Shown here piece by piece: positions 38,221 to 51,600 of a stretch of DNA of 64,000 nucleotides. The stretch is from Aquatica leii. Its lineage: Eukaryota > Arthropoda > Insecta > Coleoptera > Lampyridae. The first letter of the stretch is position 1, and every line of letters starts with the position of its first letter. Under the pieces are notes generated by a model. That model was not told the origin of the DNA, ran no database searches, and saw only the letters and a program-made list of their open reading frames with translations. The stretch is taken from NCBI GenBank assembly GCA_035610365.1, contig CM069436.1, forward strand, positions 4,206,937-4,270,936, read 5' to 3'. Made by a program: the position numbers and the translations under genes.

Positions 38221-39089
38221 AATTTATTTATGCACATGCACAAAATAAAAAGCGCAATAACCACTTTTACACGATAGGATTTATTAATCCGAACCATAAA
38301 CCTTGTTATTACGTTACCTTAATGAAACCAAATACAAACAGAAGCGTTTAAAAACACTGCTTTCCTAAATTAACCACTTTGATTAGCAAAACGAAGGATT
38401 CCAATAAACAACAAAACGAAATATCATACCCGAAGTAGCGAGTATGGTGTGAAATGGATTTTAATAATTTTGGTTCGAGAGTTATCGTGAGTACATCCAA
38501 AGATAATTTAAATAAGATGCAGCACTCGGTATATAAGCAAGTCAAAAGAATATAGAGAAAAATTGTTATTTTTTAACGTATCTTGGTTTCCCTCAGTTTC
38601 CCTTCAAGACATACAATTTGTTTCTAAAAAAAAAATCGTCGCAGGCAGGATTCGAACTTAGGATTATATATGGAGTTCACTTTAAATTATAAATCAAATA
38701 TCTAATAAACTGTTAATTAAAAAAGAAATTTTATTTAAATAAATTATTAGGAAGAATTAACTCTATAAGAAAGTGTAAAAATAATTTGAATAATTTACAT
38801 ACGTAGAGAATCATGTAAGAAAAACTGTTAAAAATGGCAAATACACCACTTCCGGTTTCTTTATCAGACCAATTTAATAAAACCGAGAGAATATGAAAAG
38901 CCAGCTCCATACCAAATTTCAAGTTACTAGGACTTTTGGTTCGCGAGTTATTCTAGGTACATCGTTACACACACGCCAAAAAGTTTTTTGTTAAAAATAC
39001 ATTTGTCTGATTCAGGAGACTTTGAAACGTAAAATTATGCAATAAAATTTTTTAGAAAAAAGAGTGCGGTCGCTTACTTTCCTTATAGG
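38221..39089. other. Intergenic, nothing recognised
   Basis: AT-rich. The only motif is gcaggattcgaactt near 38,645, whose complement resembles a tRNA T-arm (box B), without an acceptor stem or anticodon arm that pairs. Confidence 0.4.
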
Positions 39090-40315
39090 AAAGTAAAAAT
39101 TAAACAAAGAAATACTAAACGTAAAAGTAGGAAGGCCTTGCAACGGATGTAATTTAAAACAAATTTATTAAAACTTAGCATTAATGAACGACGCAAATCT
39201 TAATTAGCTTAAGATTAATTGAAAATACACGAATGAATACTTGTCGATCGGATAAATTTATTCACCGACGGCAAATCAATCAATACATTAATGTTTTAGT
39301 TAGTTAACGAAATTACACAAGTCAAAGTTAAGAATAACATTCACTTTGATAAATTCACAGCCCTTAACTGAACTCGAATATAATTGCAATAATCAATAAA
39401 CGTAATTTGTAAATACTCGAGGTAATTTTGTTTCCTAATGAAAACTGCGGATGGCTGGACCCAGACGCTAAACGGTAATTCCAGTCTCAAACAAGGTGGT
39501 AAAACTTACTAAAAGAGGCAGTGACAAGTTGAACGGATATAACATTTAATTAGCCGCAAAATAGTTTCTACTATGCAAAAAAAACATCATCCAAACATAC
39601 AGTTAACGAAAACCCATATCACGTGAGGAACTAATTTGTATATCCAAAAATTTTCGAACTCGGGAATCTTTCAACCCTAAACACACAAGTTCACGACCCG
39701 TAGGGGATCAAACATGTCCGCGTCACGTGTTAACTCTTAGTTTTCGATATAATTCGTTCTGGATTTATACATCATCACTCATTTAATAAGAATCGCGTTC
39801 TCTTTTATAAACTAAGACACGTTCCAACGACGGAAAAATAAAAAAAAAATGACAAGATCAAAATGCTACCTACAGATATGCAAATGTTACGAGAAACGCA
39901 TCTAAAATAAATAAATCTAAATATTTGAAACCAAATAATGACTGTCAGAAATAGTAAATTAATCGAAATCTAAATTTTATTAATACAAACGAAATGCAAA
40001 ATGCGAATACCGGCAAATAGATGTTGTAACAACATAAACCGTTAGTTAAATGAAAACAAAAATCTTCAAAATGATTGTAAATAAGTCGATCAAATAGCAA
40101 ATTAAAGACAAGCTCTTAGACCATGACTTAAATGAACAACGTAAATTTAAAAACAAACTTAGATACGAGAGTTTCTCATAAAGTAGGTACCAAAATTCAA
40201 ACGCAGGTCAGGTTTATAGAAGAATTTAAAGAAAAGAAACAAAATCGACTAACCAGTTTATGTTGTACTTGACTGGAACATCTCCTTATACTTAATTTCC
40301 TACATTGACTTGGAC
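39090..40315. repeat. About 930-bp dispersed repeat, copy 3
   Basis: Has the same order of landmarks as the repeats at 29,090 and 30,110 (cccagacgctaaacgg near 39,459, ctaagacacgttccaacgac near 39,811), with extra inserted sequence near 39,180-39,340. It ends in the shared flank downstream of ENT copy C. Confidence 0.6.
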
Positions 40316-42690
40316 CAATTATATTGCTCATGATTCTCGGCAGGAACTGCGTCATCTGAAACTAAAGGAAAAGAACTGGTATTGGAAACGGAACAGGATT
40401 ATTTATAATGAATCAATTTTAAAACACTATCAATGGTAATATTTATTTTGCAATATATTGTTTTAACTTACAATGTTAATATTGCTAACTTGAATCGTTA
40501 ACTTTGTTTAAGGTAACTGTTTGATTTATATACAATTTTACATAATACGCACTTTTCAAAAATTACAATGGATAAATCGATATAAAAATTAGACGAATTT
40601 ATTTTACATGGACACGCAAACCAACAAGCATATTTTGTGCTCTGTGAGAATATTAACCATCAAGTTGTATGTTATTGAATACAATCAAACATAAATTCGT
40701 TAAAGTACATCGCAACAATGTCTTTAATCTTAAAATCGTAACACAACTACTTAACTAAAACGTTAATAAATTCAACACACAATAACAAACTTCAAAACTT
40801 GATATGTTTTTTAACAAAGACAAAAACTGGTTAAATACGTGACAGTTGCCGCTAATATCATATGCAACAAGTTGTGTGTAAGACACTATAAGTCAGATTA
40901 ACGATTGTTTTATACAAGCATATAACTAGGAACATAATATAATTGATTCACATAAATAAATATATAAAAAAACATTTAAAAAAAACCCTGTTATTTGAAT
41001 AAGAAATTTGTGGCCATAGTCTCCTCTTTGTTAAATTGTACCACTCGAAATGACCAAATCAATACCCGAAATGATTTTCTACTCAGTCTTTATGTTATCA
41101 ACCATCCTTCGATAAAAAAATTAAACTTTATTGTTCGCTAATTCTAAGGAAACACCCAATAGCATATACTACAAGTATCTAATTTTTTGGTCAAAGTACT
41201 TACAATAGATAGCAAAGAGATTAAGGTTTAAGCTCAAATTTGAGCATGTAATAAACGAGCGTGCAGATAGGAAACCATTTTTTTTTTAAATTATTTAGTT
41301 CGAAAGCCAAGAGGAAAAAATGAGTTCCTTCTGGAAGAACAATTTGCATTTTTGTTTGGTTCGATATATAATTTTTGTTTTGTATGTATACATATATACC
41401 ATATATACTCTCATATATAAACATTTCGATTAAATGATGTCAGTCTCTTCATTGATTGTACTAATGTATGACTTGAAACCTCCCTGATATTTTAGAACTA
41501 TCTCCGAATAATATTTAAAATAACAAATAAAAGTTAAAGTCGTATCTGGAATGAAGTTTCAGTGTCATACACTAGACATTTGTGTTAGATACCTACATTC
41601 TCTACAAACCAAGGCCAGATAAACGACGACATTACGCCGGTAAATATTCCTGTTATTAAAGCCGCCGCTGCAAACATACCTGCGGTTGCGGCGTACCTTT
41701 CTTCGACCGATCTGAAGAAAAGAATTAACCGATTGTTATAAGTATTTTTATACTTACTTCGATGCGTACATCATTCCTAAAGAACTTAAATATCCGCTAG
41801 TCAAACCCATAGTTACTGATACTATCCAATAAGCCCAATCGCTGTTTATCAGCACTGGTAAAATTCTAGTAGCATTATCACTCGGTTGGTAATTGCATAA
41901 CAAATAAAACGGAATATAGAAAATACGTAACGCAATAGGTATCCAGAGGTACTTTGCCCTAGGCTTTAAAATATAAAAATTACGTACAATATAAACAAGG
42001 ACTAATAATACTTACCAAACTACAGAACGCTGTTAGATAACTACCGATCATAGCACATACATTAAATGTTAAAAAACACGTAATCGACGTGTAATATTTC
42101 GTAGTGATAAAAAAATCAGAATCGACAGCTTTTATATCTGAAAGAGAATGAATTATACACCACCTTGAACATTATTTTACACGTACTTGCATGAACTGCT
42201 GGAAATATAGATAACGTTACAAAAAAGACCAAAAAGATATTCATCAACTGAGGCAGGCATTTCTTAAATACGTAAAAATAGGGTATCCGTTCTACAACAC
42301 CCATGTTCTGGTTTTTCCGAAGACTCGCTTCTCTTTTCTCCTTTAATTCGTAATGGCGATAGTATCTCTGCAACAAGAGAATTTTATACGAAAAACAATT
42401 AAGCGTTTAAAACTTACATTTAATGGCAGTGCAAAGTATGTGTCAAAACACAGTAGTAAGACGAACAACGCCGTTATGAAATAATAAATAGCGGACATCC
42501 GCACAGTAGATGCAAATGTATCAGAAAATATGCGTACTAACGATGTAAAAGTACCGCTAATGTTAGAACCCAATACTACAGCACCTGTATACTGTAAAGG
42601 CAATTTGGCCGCCATGCCAAAAATGGTGTTTTGGTATATCCCGTTAGCCACTAAAATGTAAATATTTAAAAAGTGAAATACACATGCAAA
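40315..42690. repeat. Segmental duplication partner of 31,065-33,440
   Basis: This block, the 3' flank through intron 4 of ENT C, matches the corresponding block of ENT B almost base for base at a near-constant offset of about 9,245-9,251 bp. The match holds through introns and non-coding flank, not only exons. Similarity drops upstream of exon 4. Confidence 0.75.
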
Positions 42691-45600
42691 TACGTACTAT
42701 TCAATATGACCACCGATACCATAGTTATCCAGAAAAAGGCGCCAGGCCATTCGTGAGTATCGGTCATTGCCAAGGCAATAGTTAATATAAATACAACTAC
42801 TTCGATTGAAATGCTCCATACAATTCGGGTTGTGAGGTTACCACTGCAATTAATTAATATTATAGTACATTTGCTGTATTAATAAATAAATACCAAGAGT
42901 GTTTATTCCTAGTACTATTACTAAGTATGAAATAAATTCATTATTTCCTAAATGATAAAGTTTGTGGAAATTTCTTCAGACACGTCGATTTTGTTCGTTT
43001 AGCGTTACCTCGCTATTGGCATTTTCTGCTCGTGTTTTATTTCCGAACTATGACGTCTACATTTTCTTAAATAACCCATATTTTTTCAACGGATTTCGAT
43101 ATTGGTCATTTTCTGAGTACGAAAATGTCAAAAAGGTGTGACTTTGAAGTAAAAGTTATGCTATAAGACCAATAATCAAAGAAACACTGGGAAAAACAAA
43201 CGATTTTGAGTGTTGTTAGAATTCTGCACTTGTCCCTCGCAAGTTTATGTTGCATTTTACTGATTCATCATTGCTTAATAATATTTCAAATTGATTTTTT
43301 TCCTCAACTATTATCTGAAAATGGTCCGTCGTTTAAGTGAAACGTAAAGATCAGGAATTTTGATGATCGGTTAGGGAAACAAAGTTCGCACAGAAGCTGA
43401 TGTTTGTCGTTTATTTAATAATAAATATCCTAATAGAGAACCAATTACACAGTACACCGTTAAAAAAACGTTCAACTTGAGTTTCAAGAAAATCCGCTTT
43501 TAACCACCCGCCAAGTGCAAGAATAGCTTGCGAATATTTAAACCAAGTATTGACTAACCAATGAATCAGTTGTAGAGGATCTATAAAATGACCTCCTAGA
43601 AATGCTTGATCTATCATATAACTTTTACTTACATTTTTGAAACTTTGGAACCGAATATCGGGAAAACTTTTCTTTTCAAAATCGCACTTGTGTGACATTC
43701 TCGTACTCAGAAAAATGAACTCTATCAAAATCCGTTGAAAAAATATGGGTTGCAGTTTAAAAAAAATGTCGCTGACGTCATAGCTCAGAAACAAAACACG
43801 AGTAAATAATGTAAATGGCGGAAAAATGTGATATTCAAACAAACAAAATCGACGTGTCCAAGGAAATTTCCTCAAACTTTATTATTTAAGAAGTAATAGA
43901 TTTATTCCATACTTTACGAGATCACTTTATAATCATGCAAAAAATTGTAATTCGGTGTATATAATTCTATGATTTTGTTGTTTTGTTTTGGAAAACGGAG
44001 TCATTCTTTCGTTAAATTCAAGGCTAATTTCATAATACATATATTATCATAAAAATTAATTCGATTTAAGAATATAAGTGCAGCAATGAGTTAGTCGCAA
44101 CAATTTAGATAAAATTTTTGAAAATAAAACATTTTTAAAACTATCTACTATAACATTTTTTTTATCTGTTCAAAAAAGTTTCTATTGAAATTGAAATACA
44201 AGATAAGTTTTAACAAAAAATTTGTATTTTATCTAATAACAAAATGGAGACCGATCAAAAATTTCAAAATAAGATATTTTGAAAACCTCTCGATGGATTT
44301 TTGAAAATACAACATTTATAAAATCATCAAACTATGTACTATAGCATTTTTTTATATCCAAAAAAAGTATTTATTTAAATTGACTTTAATAAAAAAATTA
44401 ATTTTAATAAACGGTAACAATAATTTGAAACAAACTGATTTAGAACTGGTGGTTAGAATGGTAGCTGCAGCAGAAGATTTGAAAATCAAATTTAGTCCCT
44501 CCTTTGTCGTTTCATTGTTTTATTATTCTTGTTTGTTTCTTTCTTTTGTTTTTTAATGGCAACAAGCTTAGTTCGTTTTAAATGATTATTACCATTTGTT
44601 AAAACTTATCTTGTATTTCAATTTGAATAAAAACTTTTTTTGGACAGATCAAAAAAATGTTATAGTAGATAGTTTTAAAAATGTTTTATTTTCAAAAATC
44701 GATCGAGTAGTTTTCAAAATCTTTTTTTGAAATTCTTAGAGAACGAAAGTAAATGTTTATATTTTTTAAAAATTCCTTAAAATAAGGAAGTAACGACGAT
44801 TTTTCGAAAAACAAAAAAACGCCAATAACTATAAAATTCGTTAATTAACACGGGAAAAAAGTTTTCTTAAAAGCTCCAAGCTAATTGAAGTCTTCCGCGA
44901 AAAATTAAAAGACGTTGCTTTGCCCCCGCAACCAATTTTGACCAGATGGGGAAGCTGGATCGAAGTTGCTCTGTAGTACTGTGAACACTATGCAGAATTC
45001 AAAGAAATTGTGAACCATTTTGATCCAAGTTGTGCTCAATCTGTAGCGGACTGTCAAAGTGCTCTAAAAAACCGCGGATTAAGTTCTCAGTTGTCATATA
45101 TAAAATCGCATTTTTCCAATATTCCCGACATAATTAAGAAATTGGAGACACAAAATTTACTTTTAACGGAATCTTTAGATTTAATTAAAAACTTCCAAAA
45201 GACTATAGATGCAAATAAAAGTGATACATGCAAAAAAATATCCACAAAATTGAGTGATTTATTTAAAAAAAATTCAGGATTGTCGATACTTAAATCAATA
45301 AAAGGTATTTTAGATGAAAACTTTTCCCGTTCGGAAGACTTTGCACAAAATTTAGCTACTCCTAAAGCACATTTATTTAAATATTGTCCTGTAACTTCAT
45401 GTGATTGTGAAAGAAGCTTCTGTATGTATAAAAATATATTACAAGACATGCGTCAACGTTTTCTAGTGGATAATATAGAAAAACACATGATTATTTATTG
45501 TAAGAAGTAAACAGATTCTGCTCTATCTGTATTTTTATTGTTTCTGGCTATTTTTGTTAAATTTTTTAGTATAATTAAGAACTGCATTTTATATATTATA

Positions 45601-48600
45601 AATGTAATTCAAAATTAAAAACATTAACAAAATTTAGTGTACGTTTTTTTTTCAGGTGCCATGCAAAACACCAATGTTTGTATTCTAATCACTAAAATTT
45701 AATGAAGAAATATTTAGAGTTTTTGTCATTTTAAATGGGTTATAGAAAAAAATCTTTTTTTAGAGCATATAAGTACAACATATTTAAGGAATTTATAGCA
45801 GCATATTTTAGAGCATATATGCTTCATCTTTACAGCATACCTGCCCAAGCTTAGTTAACTTACATTTTTTAAATTGTAAAATAACCTACTGACAAATATG
45901 TACTAAAAAACATTTTTTTGTTAAAGAGAGACTTATAAAGAAAAATGAATTGTCAATCCAATTAATCAATTTATGTATTTCTTAAAATTAAAGAAAACAA
46001 AGAAGGCAGGATTAATCAAAAACGATTTTTGTTTTATGATTGAATAGTTCGAACGCCACACAAGAAACATACTATTCAAAGCAATATAAGATTCTAAAAC
46101 TGCGATAAAATATTATTTGTTTATTCAATGAAAATTTTAATTCTAGATGTATTTCTATCGACGAATAAAAAAATAATCTATAGTATGATGTAGTTGCTCA
46201 AATATTTAGTTTATTGACTTTGTTGATAAACAAATTTATGTTACAAACTCAGATAACTACTCACCCCATTTGTACGAAAACGTTCAACCAATTAAAAATC
46301 AAATTAGGAACTTGAGATGCAAATCCCACGAACTGCAAGTAGCTGTCGTCGTAGATTACATCTGTTCCAATATAATCACGTCCAAATTTGTACTTGGTGA
46401 AATACTAAACGTATGTTAATCAGTATAAAGGGAAAAAAATAATTAATGAACTCACCGATTCGGCAGTAATAAACATGTTCCAAGGCATCAGAATACCAAT
46501 TCCATTTAATATAAACGTCATATAAACCAACCTGTACTTATCAACTGGAGTGTGCAATTGTAAACTAGCTTCGTCCATTGTTAAATTTCGAAAATTTAAT
46601 TCGTCTTCCGGTAAATTGTTTTCTTCCCAAGATGGTTGCAAGCGTACTGGTTGCTGCTGTTGCAATGGCAGTTTTTCAGATTCATCTGCTGTAATTGTAA
46701 CTTATTAAAGATAATCGACACAATTCTATCTAAACATGTTCATGATTATGCACACTTCAGATCAAGTTTGAAAAAAATCGAATAATCGTTACATTTTATT
46801 AAGTAAATCAACTGATAAACGTGGAATGTTTAAAATATACAATGAAATAAACGAGGAATAAGATGCGTGCATGCAAGAAGAATTAATGTCGACAAAAAGA
46901 TGACTTAAACCAGTTTTGTAACAAACTTCTTCAGTTCTGACTGGAAACGCAATGCTTTTTATCCCGTTTCAACACAGTTAATAATTTATTGCAAATTTAA
47001 TTTAATTTTATACAACGCACACAAGGCGAAAAGGAAATATTTTTTAAACAGGGTCAATTAAGTATATCAAAAATAGGTGTTTTTTTAATTTCAATTGTAT
47101 TCTATCGATTAATCTTGAAAATAGATTATTTATAATATCTCGTTTATTATTATTTTTGAAGATTTATTTTGTTTAGTAGTAGTAGTAGAGCGTAAAATAG
47201 TAAAATTAAAACTTGTCTAAGATTGTTGTTGTTACTGTTGCTAGTAATTAATCGTAAATTGATTTAAACACTCAATATGGTAAAGGAGAAGAAGACGATC
47301 ACAATTTGTAAGTAGACGACAATTGCATTGAATTTGAATGATTTGTACCACAACAAAGTTAAAAATGAGGTTAGTTCTAGATCTATGAGTAATAAGAAAA
47401 TGAAAGAAACATATGAACTACCAAATTTAACGAAAGATGACTTTAGGAATAATGTTGTAAATGTTGTGATAATCACGATCATTTGACTCAGAAAGAAATA
47501 TATAAATCAATTGAAGATCATATATAAGTGCACGTATTAAACTATTTTGGAAAAATATGGTTCACAACATCCTTATAAGTGCTCAGTTTCAGATAGAAAA
47601 GTCATTGGTGACTGAATTGTTGGTTGCAAGTATCAGAAACAAGCTCATCTTCATGGTTTTTCTCAAATAAACAAATTAGTTTAGTTGTTCCAGAAGCATA
47701 ACCATTTCCTCGAATTGAGGATATGATGAGTACATGTTTCAATTGCTCATACTTCAATGTAGTAGACGCTAACTCAGCATTTTGGTGAACACCAGTTATG
47801 GGTACAAACATTCACCTGCCATCTTTCAAAGAATTGCATCTAATATGATAAGAAAAAAGAATTTAAGTGATTTTCCCATGAATTTTATAGATGACACACT
47901 AATTTTTTCTCGCTCATTTGAAGAACACTTGCAGCATTTAAAAGAATTTTTTTTAAAACAGCAAAGAGAATTTTAAACTTAAATGAATTAAATATAAATT
48001 TGCACAAAAGTCTGTCAAATATCTGGAGCATATTGTTGAACAGAAGAAAATTACGCCTTTAAGAGACAATTTACATACAATAAAAGATTTTCCAGTTACA
48101 ACTACGAAAAAAATGTAAGGCAACTTCTAGGAAAATTTAACTTTTACCATAAATTTATTCAAAAGAAGACTTGATATAATGAAAAAGACCAATGAATTTA
48201 ATTAGGCGGATGAATGCCAACAATACTTTAACAATATAAAATTATACGGAATGTTACTGGTTTAAAAATCTTTAAATTATTTTCAAACATAGAGTGTTCC
48301 AATTTTTCGGTATAACAAAAAATTTTTTTTTTCAAATATGAGAGAGGATATTTTATAATTTTTAAATTCCTAATAAAATGTCTATACCATTTCCTAAACC
48401 TAAACTTAAGTTTTAGAGTTATTAATTTTTTTCGTAAACATTTGACATTTGTGTCTTCAACAAAAATAGCCTACAACTTCTTTGTTTTTAGCTCTATTGG
48501 TATGCGGTTTGGATTTTTGGAACTTTAAACATTGTTTAAATAACGTTAATAACTTCCTTATTTTGAATGGAACTGAATGGAACACTATGTATGTTTTTGC

Positions 48601-51600
48601 ATAATTAAATTTGTTTTTAAATTACCTATTGATTGGTATAACCATTCCGTTTACCTAAAGTTAATAATTTCTGAGATATTTAACAAATTTAGATTACACA
48701 AAATTTTGTACAAAAGTAGACATTACACTACATTTTTATGCACCGAAGTAGGCCAAGCTGAGACAAAGCAACTGTCAAGACGTAAGTCAATGTTAGATGA
48801 ATAAAAAAAGCTAATACTTCTGTAGTATTATTAAAACAAACTAGAAACGATACTAAAGTAAATGTTCAAAATGTTTTCTATTTTCATTTAGGCACAAATT
48901 AATTCTATACTGAAAAGGCCTTTGCACTCTTCCTAACATTTCAGGTGAAATACTTGCAAAAGCGTCCACAATTCGTTGTTGCAGATTCATGGGTTGTATT
49001 GGTGGTTCTTTATAAGCAACGTCTTTTACGTATCGCCATAAGAAAAAATCAGGTTTCGTTAGATCCGGAGATCTAGCAGGCCATCTGTAGGTCCTTTCCT
49101 ACTTTTCTACCAATCAATTGTTTGGGAAAATTTCATCAAGAAATGCCCTTACGTCTCGCGAAAAATGCGCAGGTGCCCCGTCTTGTAGAAACCACAGCCT
49201 GTTTCTTGTATGTTGAGGTAGATTAGCTAATAATCACGGTAATACATTTTGCAAGAAGTGTAAATACATAGGCCCACTGAGATGGTCATCGAAGAAATAT
49301 GGACCTATCACATGGTTTCCAACAGTTCCGCCCCAGACATTCAAAAAACATCGGTGCTGATGTTCAACTTGTCTCATAACATGCGGATTTTCAGTCGAAT
49401 AATAATGAACATTGAGTCTGTTGACAGATACCACTGTTATCGAATGTCGCCTCATCCGTGTATAAAACATACTGAAAAAACTCAGGAACCTGCTGTATTT
49501 TCAATTTTGCCCAGGTACAAAATTCGGACCGAAATTGAAAACCAGTATTACTCAGTTCTTGATGTAACTGAATATGATATGCATGATACCGATTTTTCTT
49601 CAGAATGCGTTGTACTGACATCTCGCTTATGCCGGTTGCTTCACTCATGTCTTTTTGGCTCATGTTGGGATGCTCAGTTGCAGTTAATAGCACTGAAAAT
49701 TAGTTTTTCTTGTTACTGATAGGTTTTATTCCTTCTTGTTTTTTGTAAATCACACTTCCCGTTTCAATAAATCCATTAAGTACGTTTCTAAAACTTTTCT
49801 CACCCGGATGTCTTCTGTCGAGATAACGTGTCGCCGCCAATAAATAATTTCTAGCAGTCTCCCCTAATACAAAAATCATATCGACTAGTTCGTCTTTTTC
49901 TAAATTCATTATGAAATGGGAAGAATCGCTTTTTTAAATGCTACATTGACTTTTAGGTACTTACATTTTGACAGTTGTTTTGTCTCGGCTTGTCTTACTT
50001 CGGAGCATAGAAATTTAATTACACTGGTCTGCATGAAAATCGGCCCTGATACCATTCTTGACGAATCTTATGTAAAATGACCTCCTGAATCCAAAAATGA
50101 GCTCCGTTTTTACCCATCACCCACCTATTTTGAGGGGACCCCATTTTTATTTTATTTTTTGCATTTTTTTTTAGATATTTAACTTATAGCCGTTAAACAT
50201 CCCAAAGCAGGTAATAAAATTTATAGCAAAGTATATGGCAAAAGTTTTGCTATAAAATGTATATAGAAACAACAATAAAATACAAACATATAAGAACAGT
50301 AAGAAAATATCAATAAACAGTTAGGAAGATTCACTGCACGACGCTGGCGATCTAAATACCACATGCAGGTTTGAACAGGAATTTTCGACAGGCTTGAACT
50401 TGCATTACTCTTCTCATTATAGTATATTACATTGTTTGCTTAACTGCTTCGATCAGTACATCTATAGCTGTTGTAGAGTTAACTTGTCGACGTTTTAAAC
50501 GTGCTGGATTTTGTGTTCATTTTGGTTCATTTGTGTAAAACAGTAAAACTACTTTTACTCCGGATTTTTTCAAGTGACTAAGTGTGATTTGTGGTTAATG
50601 TCGGGCGTTGAATTACTGTTTAATTATGCCACGCGAGTGTAAAAATCATCCCGATAGCTTCTGCTATGTCTGCGGGGAATTAACTTTAAAAGCGCAACGA
50701 AAACCTCTTTCTCCGCTTGTTAAAAGAGCTTATAAATTGTACTTTGATTGTCAAGTTGACGATCAGGACAAGACTTGGGCCCCATCATTTTGCTGTACGA
50801 CTTGGTACAGTAGTTTGACCAAATGGCTCAAAGGTACCCGTAAATCAATGCCATTTGTTGTGCCCATGGTTTGGCGTGAACCTCGCTGTCATCTTACAGA
50901 TTGTTACTTTTGTATGACTTCCACCGTCGGGTTTTCAAGCAAAAGTAAGCATACAATTCAGTATCCCAATATTCCGTCAGCTCTAAGACCTGTTCCTTAT
51001 AACAATACTTTGCCAATCCCAGAGCCCCCAAACACTTATCCAAAGCCGGAAATTGATTTAAAAGACTCTGAGCTACAACCTGGGGCTTCGAATGATACGT
51101 TCAATGATGATGAAGAGTATTCCGCAGATTTAGTTTCTCAGCAACCTTACCTCCTCACTCAATCGGAATTAAATGATCTTGTCAGGGATTTGTAGTTACC
51201 CAAGACTAAATCTCAGCTCCTAGGATCGCGACTTTAACAGTGGAATCGCTTAGAAAAGGGAGTAAAAATATCTTCTTACAGAACCGGACAAGCAACCCTG
51301 AAATGTCTTTTCTCAGAAGATAAAGGTTTAGTGTTCTGCCCTAATGCAAATTTATTGATGACAGAGCTACAGATGCCTTGTGACCCACACAAATGGAGAC
51401 TGTTTATAGAACAAGCTTAAAAGTTGTCCTGTTGGCAAATAGAATTTACTTCCCATCAGTTCCAGTTGCATACTCTGTTGATATGAAGGAAACGTACGAA
51501 AACATCTTCAGAATCCTTGATAAAATTAGTTATCAAGATTGTAAGTGGAAACTTTGCGCTGACTTAAAAGTTGTTGCTCTACTCACGGACCTGCAATCAG

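Noticed and set aside
38636-38665. tRNA gene on the minus strand (box-B-like aagttcgaatcctgcc)
   Set aside because: Neither an acceptor stem nor an anticodon arm pairs in the required positions.
43411-43875. 154-codon minus-strand frame
   Set aside because: It runs through the right TIR and antisense to the decayed transposase, so it is a shadow of that element.
49282-49719. 145-codon plus-strand frame as a gene
   Set aside because: Antisense to the mariner-type transposase, whose catalytic motifs are clear on the other strand.
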